From NCBI RefSeq assembly GCF_028009165.1, contig NC_079241.1, positions 1 through 64,000 on the forward strand: a stretch of 64,000 nt of DNA, written 5' to 3'. Within the stretch, counting starts at the first letter, position 1. Every line of letters starts with the position of its first letter. Under the pieces are notes generated by a model. It was given only the letters and a program-made list of their open reading frames with translations. It had not been told where the DNA came from and searched no databases. The position numbers were made by a program, and so were the translations under genes. The stretch comes from Akanthomyces muscarius. Lineage: Eukaryota > Ascomycota > Sordariomycetes > Hypocreales > Cordycipitaceae. Positions 11,114-22,730 of the stretch are shown here, piece by piece.

Positions 11114-11756
11114 ATGAAAGTGGATCCATCATAGTTAGGTCGTTGACGGAGCCCGCTCGTAGCGGCCCTGTACAACGACTACGAGCTGCCCTGTCTAGAC
11201 TAGGAAGTAATACTACATACACATTCTAAAACCACTATTACTTCCCGGTAGAATAAGTCTTCTATCATACTCCTCACTTCTTCTTCATGACATCTTCCTG
11301 TGACCCATTTTGGGGTGAGATTTATTCACGATGCACCGAGATTCTGCGCCTGCATGGCGTGACACCAGCTCAGCAATCCACGCTTCCTCTTTTTCCACAG
11401 GCAAGAAACAACAATACTTCACGCCGTCTTCAGAAAAGGGACAAGTACCGGCGTCTCCAAGGCAGCAGCCTTATAGACCAAGGTACGCCGCCAAGTCTTT
11501 CATGGAGACTGGCACGTCACGCGTCATGCACGCCGCCAATAAAATATCATAGTGCTCGCACATAATGCAAACAAATTGGTTGGTTCTACCCTAATCGGCG
11601 CTAGCTGATGGTCGTCCAGACTTTATTGTAAGCCACTACGCCCATTTGCCTAAACCCACTTGCCTGAAATGTCAAGCTTACCTCTCTAGCCAGATAGACC
11701 AGACTTCACACTGGCGAAGCCAGGCAGTCTCTTGATGGCCCTCGACTAAAGCAGAG
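11114..11756. other. Intergenic between two tail-to-tail genes, no gene supported
   Basis: Short frames at 11287-11565 have no recognisable domain. The region separates the 3' ends of the Cys-rich gene and the secreted-protein gene. Confidence 0.3.
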
Positions 11757-13178
11757 TTACTCGGGCGCTGGAGGAACGCCCCCAATACACTCGTCCTCTC
11801 CATCACCGTCCGGGTCCGGAGTGTTGCAAATAGACTTGTAGCTCGGATGTTGCTGATCCATTGGCTTCATCACTCCATCTTGCCACTCGTACCCTAGTAT
11901 TGTTAGTATGAGCGTATAGAAAAGAGCATGAAGAATAAACAAGGACAAGAAAACGGAACGTACGCAGTGCCCACAGAGCAGAAGCCTCGCCGTCGACGAG
12001 GTAGGGCGAAATGCTGCACTTGTCTGTGAGAGTTTCGACATCGCCCTTGCAAGCCGGCACGCTTCCGCCTTTTCCGACAATCTGCAGTTCTGACTTCTTC
12101 TTGGAGATGGTGCCACAGCTTTCGATCAGTTTTGGGAAGAAGACCCATCGCGTCCACATCTCTGGGTCGGCCGCTGGATCAGCTGTGCGCTCGATGGACT
12201 CCATTTTAGCGGAACCATGGCTCCCTATACGCTGATAGTTAGTATGAAGCCCTCATCATGATTCGATAGGGGAGAAAGGCAGACTGACACTCATATGTAA
12301 CACCTGCTCCGAACACTTCCTTGACCACACCTTCGAGACCGGCGGAGAAGCCTTGGCTGATAGACGTCTCTTTGCCCTTGGTCAAGGCCAGTGCCTGGCC
12401 TGGCGGCTGCGACTCTCCGGCCTCGCCAGGTGCCCGTGTCTCTGGTCCAAGCAGGCCGGTACGTTTCTGCTCGCAGAAGGTCTGGCACGAGTTCATGTTG
12501 GGCCGAATCGGACCGCAGGATCCGTCTTCGTTTAGCGTGATGCCCTCGGGCCTGGGACAATCGGTGCGCGACTTTCCAAAAAAGCTGACCGGGCAATCTG
12601 TTGCGGTCTCGTCGGCCCGGGCACCGAGAGGGCTGTCGCCCACAAACTCGAGCCAGCTTCCTCTGCCGCGTTTTCTCACCGAGCCTGGCGTGTCAGGTGG
12701 GTTCTTGCCGCCAGGTGGCTTGATGTTGATGCCGGCAAAGATCCCGTACGCGGCAAAGGTGAGGTTGTTGACCACGTGCACACCTGTGAACGTCCCAAGC
12801 TTGTTGCAGTCCTTGAATAGCTGGGCGATGCCACGCTTCACCTCACCCTGGGTAATAGTGCGGTTACGCGCGCTGCCGTTGCAGATGGACATGATGGTGG
12901 TGTTATGGCGCTTGTACGCGCATTCATTCATGGCCATGGGCAGTCCCGCTGGGGTAGCGGCCAGGTTCTCCTCCAAGAATCGACCGGCTTCATTGAGATC
13001 CTTCTGCTCCAGACTGTCGCTTGTAAGTTTGCATAACCGATTTTGTATCTGCTAGACGCTTGAAAATAACGCACCCTCTGTCTGCATAGCATTCGCTGTA
13101 AGAGTCGCTGTGGCGTGGTTCTGCAACAGAGCCACATACGACGGAGCTAAGTCCAAGAAGGACGAGAAAACCACGCAT
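11757..13178 (-). CDS. Secreted protein of unknown function, four exons
   Basis: Exons read by eye are 13178-13075, 13019-12289, 12224-11964 and 11893-11757, with introns of 55, 63 and 69 bp, all GT-AG and all frame-consistent, giving 410 residues. The N-terminus is a clear signal peptide (MRGFLVLLGLSSVVCGSVA), with cleavage likely near residue 19. The body has many cysteines and several N-glycosylation sequons (NTT, NGS, NRT, NLT). A segment GEVKRGIAQLFKDC followed by LTFAAYGIFAG looks like a compact disulfide-bonded domain. A later segment is rich in Pro/Gly, and the C-terminus ends with an acidic DPDGDGEDE stretch before PPAPE. I do not recognise the family. Signal peptide, cysteines and subtelomeric location fit a lineage-specific secreted protein, possibly an effector, but this is inference. 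Confidence 0.65.
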
Positions 13179-14912
13179 TTTAAGACCAAACAGGAGCGTT
13201 CGGTAGGAGAAATGCTATTACGCTGCTGATATGAAAGAGAAGCATAAGGGATTCCTCGTCTCTAGGTCAGCGCGGCGAGTATTTATACCTAGCTTTCACG
13301 ATACTGTTGGCCTCTAATCGTATGTTGACAGCTATGAACCATTTCACTAACCTGATCTGTGTACTTACGCAGGAAAAAGTACCATGCTGACGGAGCATGC
13401 ATGACTATATTTCGCGCGGTGGCTTTATGCAGCGGAAAGGCGTCGCCATCGTCGATTATTATGGTCATCTTGCAGGTTCTTTATCCCCGTCGTCGCTCGC
13501 GTAGTAGTATAAGCCACGTACACTGGGCCGGCTGGGGTTTTAGAGCGTACTCTACGGTGAGGTGGATCGTGGCAAGGCTGCTGGGATGGAGATGAACTTC
13601 GAGGACTTTCTTCGTGATCTGTGCTATTGGTGTACCTTGGCGCCACCAATGCGGCGCTAATGCCGCCAAGGCTCAGAATTTGTGTGAAGTGTGACCGTTG
13701 CCAGAGTGCGCTAGGCTGCGCAGCCTGATTTGGACCCATGGCGGCGTCCAGGAGGAGCAAGCCTGGCGGAGGCCGCCATTTATAGCGTATGGGGCTGAAC
13801 GAACATAGCTCCGTCCGCCGCTCCGATGGCATGTCACCCAAGGGCATGTTGTGAGGCCGCAACGAGCGACTGGTCTACTACTACTTTATATGCGCGTATC
13901 CACAATCTACGCTCTGCTAATTTGTCACTTGTTTGAGGATATAGCGGCTTGCTGTTAGATTCCCTTTCTTTCTTAATTTTCCGAATCAACTGGTAGTGAT
14001 AGAGTGCCCGTTGGAAGCGGCCCTCTATGAAGGGTCTTAGCTGGACTTCGTTGTCAAGTCGATGGTTGGCATGATATTTGCTATGCTTGAGGCTTATGCT
14101 AAACCACGGCCTGCCTTACTACTCGTAACTCGAAACCCTGTCCAAGTAGTGAGCCATTCCCTGCGCACGTACCCTCCTAATTAGATCCACACGGAAGAAT
14201 ATTACGATTAAATGTGTTACCGTGGGCGGATACCTCTTGGCAGGAAGACAATAGTTAAGAGTCCATGGTTGACTTGCTTTACATCGCTCGCTGCACGCTG
14301 CGAAGGATATCCCGCCTCTACCCGGGGCCACAGTGGAAGTCAGGCCAAGTTCACACGCAAGTGCCAGAAGACTGGCAGCCTCTCCCACCTGTGTTGAGGA
14401 AGACCGCGTCTGAATCTAGTACGGTCGGCCAAATAAGGCGCAAGTGAGGACACCGAAGCAATAGCAGGCGGCGACATTGTCGACATCACGTCCCCGTCAA
14501 ACTAAACAAGAACCAGGTTACCAGGGCCGTTTGGCCAATTTTCCTTGCTCACCGCCTAGATAGCGGCGAATTTTAAATGGTCAGCTATGGGTATGCCTTG
14601 ACGAAAGAGCAGATCCAGGATGCCGAGGAGGAAATCTCGCGGGAGGAATCCACATACAGATTCGCTAGACAAGTGGACAGGCCATCCATCGGGCGTCAGT
14701 TAACCAACTAAACAAAAGCCCGACCAATATCGGCCTCTCGTCGACGTAAGGGTTCGTTGGTTCCAACATCAGCTTAGTCGACTGGTCTGGGCGAGGTCAC
14801 GGCGGCAGCGTCGGCCGCGTCGGCCGCGTCGGTAGTCGCGACGCCTCATGAACTTGTCACGCGGGAGTAGCGGTACATGGAAGTAGTATTAGCAAATCGT
14901 ATGTTCTTCGCT
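13179..14912. other. 1.7-kb interval without a supported gene
   Basis: Several short frames occur (for example 13359-13595 plus and 13425-13862 minus), none with recognisable features. A 44-codon frame beginning at ATG 14577 is acidic and could be a gene fragment, but nothing else supports it. The interval should hold the promoter of the secreted-protein gene and the 3' end of the long gene on the minus strand. GC-rich direct triplets (gtcggccgc) occur near 14810-14830. Confidence 0.35.
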
Positions 14913-17900
14913 CTATAGACTTGCGTCACTATTGTCGCTTTCAGCACCGGCAGTGCTGTTCCCACTGCTGCGCTCTATGTCTTCGTCTTCGTCCGCGCTC
15001 TCGTCACCCTCGTGTAGAGCCCTATCGTCAACATATCTATACGTCTGAGGTGCTTCTGCTTGGTCTAGAAATTCGAAAAGTAGCCGATCATCACCTGACC
15101 CGTTATGCATGCTCTTGATTTCTTCTAAGAGTCTAAGTTTGGTGATAATCAGGCTCCGTTTACCTGAAGGGTCCTCAAAGAGCTGCTCAATAACGTTAAC
15201 AAATTCTTGGAGACGGCATAGCTCACCACGGGCTTGGGCAGACGGCGGTTCGGTGAGCAGAGGCATGGCACCAACGGCAGCTCGGCTGGCGTGCCGCAGA
15301 AAATTCAGGACAGGTAGTGTGGGCAGGATCACGGTCGGCGTCGCCCCCCCATGCGGCGAACCACTCTCGACCGGCACCTCCCACAGCTGAAGGTCGATCG
15401 AATCCGGATCATTGAAGTTCCAGAAGCCAGATGGTGGACTCCCTGGCAAGCTCAAGTGCCGAGGTCCGGCCACCCGCAAGAGACATGCAAAGCACCTTTG
15501 AAGATCACCAGCCAGGCGCACCACCGTATCCAATGGTTGGCGAGCTACCCAGCCTGTTGTTATGGACAGTCCGCGCACCGCGCGGAAACTTTGGACGAGC
15601 TCTGCATTTCTATAGTGAAGCGCCTGATATGCTCTTTTCCACTTCGGTGAAAGAGGGAAAGCCGTTTTTTTAATCTAGACGTTCGCGTCTTAGTATAATG
15701 CTGAATCTACTCATGACCATCTACGTACCTCGAACGTGTCCGCTAAGTACCGGTATGGGTTAATGAGGGGAGCCCAGAATTGTATGCGAAAGAATGTTGG
15801 CAGATGGTTATAGCAGCAGCTCCGTCCGTGGCTTACGCTCATCTCTTTCGTCCGGTCTGGATTGAACATGACGGTGATGTAGCGACCGATGGTGTCCCGA
15901 AACAGGTTGCCAAATGGGACCGCGTCCGGGTGGCGCGCTGCGTTGTATAGATCGCGTAGTCGCTCGTAGAAGACCCGGAACGCGTTCCCGGCCCATGTCA
16001 CTTTGTTCGGCGTCTCGAACAGTGTGTCGAACACATTTCTGCTCCATAGCTGCTCTTTGGGAGCCCGTTTTGCCATCCAGTTTGGTAGGCCCGTAGGGAG
16101 GTGTGGTGTGCTGTCCGGCGTCCCTGCGAGCTGCCGAATCTCCCACGCCTCGTCCAGAATATCCAGTATAGTATGCGGGGTGACCATGCGCCCAGTAGGA
16201 GTTTGAATGGACTCGAGAGCTGTCGCGAGCGAGTTTGGTCCATTGGGATACTTACGCCGTATTTGGCTGTTCTTTACTTGGTCGTATTCCTCCAATGCCT
16301 TACGCCAATACAGCAACAGCTTGCTCAGCATGTGGAGCCCGTATTCTCTTGCCACCTCCTGCGCTGCAATGTGAACCGCCGTTTTTTCGTCCGTTATGGC
16401 TATGTGTAAGCTGGCTCGGTCGTGTTCGCGTAGATGTGCTGCTTTGAGCATTAGGTCTTCGATGATGTACGCAGCCGACACGTTACTACACGCAAAAGCC
16501 CGGACACTAGACTGGGCTGCCCATTCCGGGTGCAGAGGATTGCGAGGTATGTACAATTGCAGCAGCTTCGGAATGGACAGGTGACCGTGCATCCAATCGA
16601 GCTGGTCTAGTCTGAGCCAGAGAAGGCCTAAGTCGCAGACCGTTTCGCGTAGGCCGAGTCCACGTCGTGTGTACTGGACACGCCGTCCATCTTTGATCTG
16701 CTTCAACTGCCATTGGTTCTCCCATATCCATTTGTCGGCGAAGTAGTCCCTATCGCTATTTAAGGACGACACGAGCAGTCGCAGGAAAAGCTCGGCGGTA
16801 TAGAAGCACACGAGTGACCGTGAGCTCCGCTTGGCATGGGAAGATGCCTCGTCTTTCTCGCCGCTGTTAGCGAAAATATAGTCGAGTGGTTTGACAAACC
16901 GGCGCGCCATGGTGCAGACAAAGTCATTCACGTCTGCTGTTGGCAACACCCAAAAAGGCTTATGCTCAAGATCTCCCACGGACGTACAAGAGGCACCACC
17001 TACAGTTTGGTGGTCTAAAGTCCCGTCCTGCTCCCCTCGGTTAAACTTACCACCATGAAGCATCGTGAGGATGGCGTCAAGCCGAAACGTGATCTCTTTG
17101 CGGACGGCGTACCCGTTCGTGGGCGCGTCGTGGTCTGCTACAGCATCAAGATGGCGTTTATTGGCTTCCCACGCCCCCACCAGCTTCCGCCTCTGTGGCG
17201 CCCCGGTAATGGCGCTGGCACGGTCATGGCCCGCAGTGAAAACATCTTTCATCATGGTGTCTGTCAGTGCCAGGGCTGCAAGCGAAGGCGCGGCAAAAGG
17301 CCGGTAATCACTGGCAATGACAGAGAATCGTTCTTTATCACAGTTGTACGCCTTCGCATGGACGACACCTAGTTTTGGACAGCTGGGGTGGCCAGGGTCG
17401 GTTGGTTGGGGCACACGCGCCGCCACACTTCGCACTTTGGCGTCGTAGGTAGCCGCATCACGAAGGTGGTACGTGCGAAAGTACTCGGACTGGAGCCCCA
17501 TATCTAGCGAAATGTCTCGAAGATCAGCGTGAAATTTCTCTAGACATCGTTTCTTCCACAAAAGTGTGACGGGGACTTCGTCCCGACCCTCTGTGGTGGA
17601 CGCCGTGGCCAGATCGCGGAGCCCGATATCCAACCAGCAGGACCGGAAGTCGAGGAACATCGGGTTGAGTGCGCGCATCACATTGCTCACAAAAAGGTCC
17701 AAGGACTGACCAAGAGTCGGCTGCGCAAAGCTGTTCTTGGTGTCATGGACCTGGAATAACAGTTTGGGGTTCTGGAAGTAGGCAAATGCAGATGCGCCGT
17801 TTATGACGGAAATCCTGATTTGAGCGCATCTTGCCTGGAAGGCCTGCCAAAATTCGCCAAGGTACTGCCCTGGAACGGTGTAGCGTAAGTGGGCGGCACG

Positions 17901-19931
17901 AGAGCTGTCGTCTGCCGACCAGCGGTCCGTCGCTGGTTTCTCCTGATAGGATTTGCACTTGGCATTGGCGATGGCAAATGTGGAAGGCATTTCTTGTCGA
18001 AACAAAGCCGGTAGCGTGGACTGGACGGCTGGCAAGATAGCACCGTTCACCAGTTCCTCCTGGCGCGCGAGCGACAGGGTGTAGGGAGACTTGGCGGCAC
18101 GTTGCTGTCGTGCTCGCTGTGGCTTTACCGGCTTGCCATCGTTGGTGTTGGGGAAAAAGACAAACACGTCCATAGGAATGCCGCCGGCGACGAACGAACC
18201 GAGCAGCGTGTGTCGTGTGTGGCCCAGGTCGACGCCATGCGGCGCGATGATCTGATTCCCCGCGATGGACCGCGTATAGGGCGGGTTGAAGGAGAGCCGG
18301 AATGAGTTGTTGTCAGGCCGGATGGCGGCGAGGCTTGTGGGGCCGAGCCAAATACTGTCCACATCCCATGCTCTCGTGATGCGCACGTCGTGTATGCGGA
18401 TGTCGCACTCCGACTTGGACAGCGACAGCGATGCTGGTGGTTGGGCAAGAAGTGACTGCCATTGTCGACCCTCGGTTCGCTCGTGCTGCGGTTCCAGTGC
18501 AGGCTCGAGCCTATCTCGGATCCACTGTGTCATTTCCTGTATGGAAAAGCAGTCCCGGTCTACATCAGGCGACTGCTGATGGGGCTCTTGACCTATATGC
18601 TCCGTCAGCTCTGCAGATATGTTGGTATGTAGAGGATACATACAAGCGCAGCGACCAGACAGCGTCTCTTGGAATATGCGCAGGTAGGCATCGGATTGAC
18701 GTGAGAGAAAGGTACGACCGGCGGTAGACTCAGCCGACTCAATGGCGGCAACAATCTCATCAAGAGGATGGGGAGCAACGGATGATGCTGACCCAGCTTC
18801 AGTGGGTAGTGCGTGCTGAGGTCCGTCTGGAGAGGACAAAGTCTCGACGCACGGCGTAGAATCGTCCCCAACATACCCCTCCACACTGAGATCCCAACTC
18901 TCATCCGACACAAACAAGCCGGACTCATCTCTCGCACTGCATTCTGGCTCAGAATGGTTGTCTTGGTGCTCACCCGCGCAGTCGCTGACCGTCTCGTTCA
19001 CGTTTTTCGTCTCGTCGGCGGCGGACGGGTGGTCGCGTTCTTCCTCGTCATTCTCTGCGGTGGTACCAAAAAAGGTCTCGCCCGTCGACACAACAATCAC
19101 CGATCGTACAAGCGTGGCGTCCGCTCCATTAGCTTCCTCTGCAGTGTGCTCATCGCCCGGGTCGGGCGGGTCGGCCGCTGTGGGGAAGGTCGCACTTGTC
19201 GATTCGACTGGCGGTTCAATCGGAGCGGGTGACAGGATACGCACTTGACTCTGGGGTGTGTTTGCCTCGTCGATGTGCTCCTGCCAGCGCGTAATGCGCT
19301 GCCTGGCCCTGTGTTGCTGGACTCGACGGGTGGAGGAAGATGTTTTGGTCGCCGACAGTGTAGGTGGAGCGTCTTCACCTCGCTTATCCGGGATAGAGAC
19401 ACTGCCAGTAGCAGGCCGTAGAGCAAGGCAAACAGGTGCGCTCTTCACCGTTGTTTTCTCGTGCTCTCTTGAGACTTTCGTTGTTTGGTCTGAGAGGAAG
19501 GCGTTCGGCGTAGGGCTCTTGCGCTCACGGAGGTTGTATCGTTGCTCGGGTGCTGTCAGACATGGTGGACTCTGCCTCGTCAAGTCAGTTGTTTCAACGC
19601 GGCCCAAAGCAGCACTATGAAGACCATATGTCTCGCATGACTTTTGAAGTTCGTTCTTCGAACGGCTTTGTTGGTCTTGCCGTTGACCATCGTCGGTGTC
19701 TGGGACATTGTCTTGTCCGGCATGTGTTGACGCCGCGTTGTCTCTGATCTGCTCTTCAGCATGATCGACTGTGTTTATAATGCTGATGGCAGGTTCTTGC
19801 GCCACATCGGCAATGGTTTGGTCTCGTCTTGCTTGTGCAGCGGCTTGTCGTCGACGGAATGACCGCTGTCTCTCCAATTCCCGCCGAAGTTGTTGCTCTT
19901 CGGAGGTGAGACTCACTTTTCGCCGCGTCAT
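14913..19931 (-). CDS. Very long protein of unknown function (about 1,600 residues)
   Basis: An uninterrupted frame runs from ATG 19931 to 15711 (1,406 codons) and appears to continue by splicing into the open frame ending at 14913. The donor is probably gtacgt after codon GAG at about 15729, or gtactt at about 15750; the acceptor lies near 15600-15612. The N-terminus is basic and coiled-coil-like (RRELERQRSFRRRQAAAQARR), followed by about 350 residues of low-complexity acidic/Ser-Thr sequence. The central and C-terminal parts look globular, with segments such as PHGVDLGHTRHTLLGSFVAG, FRSCWLDIGLRDLA and LLWLRLDQLDWMHGH, and the end is very acidic. I could not assign a domain. Its size, subtelomeric position and isolated context resemble proteins carried by large fungal mobile elements, but no recombinase, transposase triad or helicase motif was seen. 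Base composition is normal and no stops are present, so it is not RIP-damaged. Confidence 0.6.
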
Positions 19932-21746
19932 GACAATCCTTCAAGTCACGTAGTTGGGTACCTGTATACACGTTTTATTTTCCAACTTGGTTATTATTAT
20001 AGCAAGAGAGGATAGAGATGGCTGTGTTGGGTCCTATTGCAACCGCATCCTTTTATCTAGGGTAGTGCCCCCGGGCGCAGACAGGAAAGAATGTGCGACG
20101 ACACCACCGCTTGGCCATTGTTGTCTCTTTCCACCCCCTATTCTGCGCCTGTGCACTCGCCGTAAAAAGAACGAGCGGGTGCAGTGTGATAACGCGTCGC
20201 AGTTGAACAGATCATCTCTTCTTTGTTTACACATGGCCGTCACAATCACACGAGGCTGAGCTATGGACAAGGGGTCCGACCAAGCATTTCGACCAACGGG
20301 AGGTACTGTGGCTTTGACAGGGGTACCGACCATCCATTTCCATGGTCTGCATTGGCTGCCTTGCCCTCGGTGGGGAAAACGCGCTCGCCAGAAGCCGGGA
20401 TGTGTAACGCTGCGGCCCGTGCCGTATCGCAGCTTGACATCTGCGTCGTCTCGAGTCAGATCTGCTTCTGCTCCATCCTACCGCACGTTAACAGGAAGAT
20501 GGCATGCGCAATCCGGAATACCACTGATTTGCAGTCTAAAATCTTCGTAGAGCCGACCAAAATGTCCATTACAGCCTGCTGCAGTCAGCTATCAACTTTT
20601 AAGAGCGTGCATCTTTACCGCCCGTTCGCTGTTCCCACCTCTTGCTCTTACTCTTGCTAGTCACTTCACTTTTTTTTCTGCCAAGTTTTTTTCTATTTGC
20701 TATCTAACTGTCTAACCCGACCCCAAACCGCCCTCTAATGTAACCCTTTTTCAGGAGTGGGAGGAGACTGCCAATGTCGGCGGCCGTGGTTGTGGCAGCG
20801 AAAAAGACGAAGGCAGGGGCAGTAATCTTCATGGTGCTGCAGTAAACTGAACGGTGTTTTGAAAGATGGTCTGGAATGTGGTCGTTTTTGCGATGCTGTT
20901 GAGACTCGACAGAACAATCGGCCATTGAGCTACTCTTATAGTTTGGTCTCGTTCCGGCGCTTGCGGTTTCAGTCTTTGATGCAGGAATTGTGATATGAAA
21001 ATGCTGAACGGACATGATTCAAGGAGGAATGTTGTGTAAATCGCTCGCCGACGCCATCAGGGCCGATTTGAAGATAGCAGGGTAATGTCGTTGCCAGACA
21101 AGTTATTGTTAGCGTTCTAAGTTTTAGGCTCGCACTCGCCGGTATGCTAGGAATTTTTTCTGTCTGAGCAGAGACGTTGCTGCTCAGACATTGGCAAATA
21201 TTGAGCCGCGACATTGTCTCCGCCTAGATAGGAAAGGGAGAGCCCTCGGCGCGAGTGGCGGTTCCAACGCGCTGGCAACGAGAACTGTCTCTATTTAACA
21301 TTCAAGGTCTTGATCCAGGAATTGCGGCGCTGTAGCAAGGTCAACTGTTGTGCAGCGAGTTCTCGGTTGATGTGTTGGCCACCAGTCCAATATACTTGAA
21401 TGAGGCAGCTGTGCCGACCATTTAGTGTCGCTATTAGACTAAAGCTTTATGCGACCGTAGAGAGAATTAGCATTAAAGAAATCAATTTTTTTTCTGTAAA
21501 TTGTCGAGAAAGTCTGCGAGGCTAATCACGTACGGTTTGCCGCCGGTTCACGCTCGGATTATTAGCAATTCTCCGAGCTTGTTTATTTTCCGAACCTCGG
21601 ACACCACGGTGCCGGAGAATTCCAATTTCCTGAACCAAGTTCGGACATTATTTATTACCAACCTGCTCTCGCGAATTTCGCCAATCTCTCCCGGGCGTAT
21701 GATGGCAAATTCAAAAGCCTCGTGAAATTATTTCAGACTGGAAGAA
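19932..21746. other. 1.8-kb interval without a supported gene
   Basis: Probably contains the promoter of the long minus-strand gene and that of the plus-strand Zn2Cys6 gene. A TTTTCCGA element (21586-21593), identical to the one repeated in the biosynthetic cluster promoters, lies 150 bp upstream of the Zn2Cys6 gene. Short frames at 20223-20660 and 20704-21214 show no recognisable product. Confidence 0.35.
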
Positions 21747-22536
21747 ATGTCTTCTGAGCCGCCGGAGCAGCATGGCTCCAAGAGGCGCCGCCGCCCGGCC
21801 AAGAGCTGCGACGCCTGCCGGGCGCGCAAGGTGCGGTGCGACCAGAAGACGCCGTGCGGCCCTTGCACGAAATCCCGTTCGGCCCCGAAGTGCGTCTACG
21901 GGCCAGAGACTGTCCGTTTGTTGTCGCCGGACCCGACTCCCGAGGAGAGTGGCCCAGTCGTCGGTGCAGTGTCTCATCTCTCCGACGCACACCGTCAACC
22001 CGCATCAACAGCATCAGACACCGCAGACTTGGAGGATCTTCGAAGACAGCTTACCTACTTGCAACGTCGTATAGATAATCTCGAGTCCAAAGTAGAAGTT
22101 AGGGCGGCGAATATCATCTCTGCGCCGGCCCCTGGTCTTCGTGTCGCGCCTTTAGCGCCGAAGCTGCGGCAGACGGCAGACAAGAACAGGCTTTTTGGCG
22201 CGAACCACTGGATTCACACTGTAAAGCATGTAAGCACCACCTCATGAGACTCGTTATCCTCAGCTGACGGCCAAGATTTATGCCGGACATATTGGCGCAA
22301 AAGATGTCGAGTTGACCTTTAAAACACCTAAAGTTAACTTTACGAAGATACGGCAAGATATGACTAAGCTCTAGCTAATAATTAAGCAATTTAAGATACC
22401 TACTCTTAACAACCCCGTGCTAGATATCTCTAGCATAATTCCTTCATGGGCAGAGTGTGATGTGCTCGTATATATCTATATATCCACTTATAAGCGTATA
22501 TACCGCGTGCTATACACACCCACATTCTATTAAGAG

Positions 22537-22730
22537 TGTTGGAATCACAAGGGATTCGATTCGTACGAGACGTATCGTGAGGGTCTGGTGGTGGTGGTTG
22601 AAAGCTGCTTGATTTGGTGAAGTGATCGCTATCTGTAGTGGAAGATCTAGGCTAGCTAATAAGTGGGTCTATTATGGATTTGGGCTAATGGGAGCCCTGC
22701 ATTTAGTGACTGTAGCTAGTGGCTGTAATA
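22537..22730 (-). repeat. Left LTR (194 bp)
   Basis: Direct repeat of 28101-28294. It starts tgttggaatcacaagggatt and ends ggctgtaata where the right copy has ggctgcaaca. It sits directly after the target duplication AAGAG. In the element's own orientation this is the 3' LTR. Confidence 0.9.

Noticed and set aside
13425..13862. Minus-strand frame upstream of the secreted-protein gene
   Set aside because: Low-complexity composition and no family resemblance; probably chance.
14577..14711. 44-codon plus-strand frame
   Set aside because: Too short and without context; could be a gene relic but nothing supports a call.
20223..20660. Plus-strand frames in the interval upstream of the dead regulator
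   Set aside because: Short, overlapping in several frames, no domain or splice structure.
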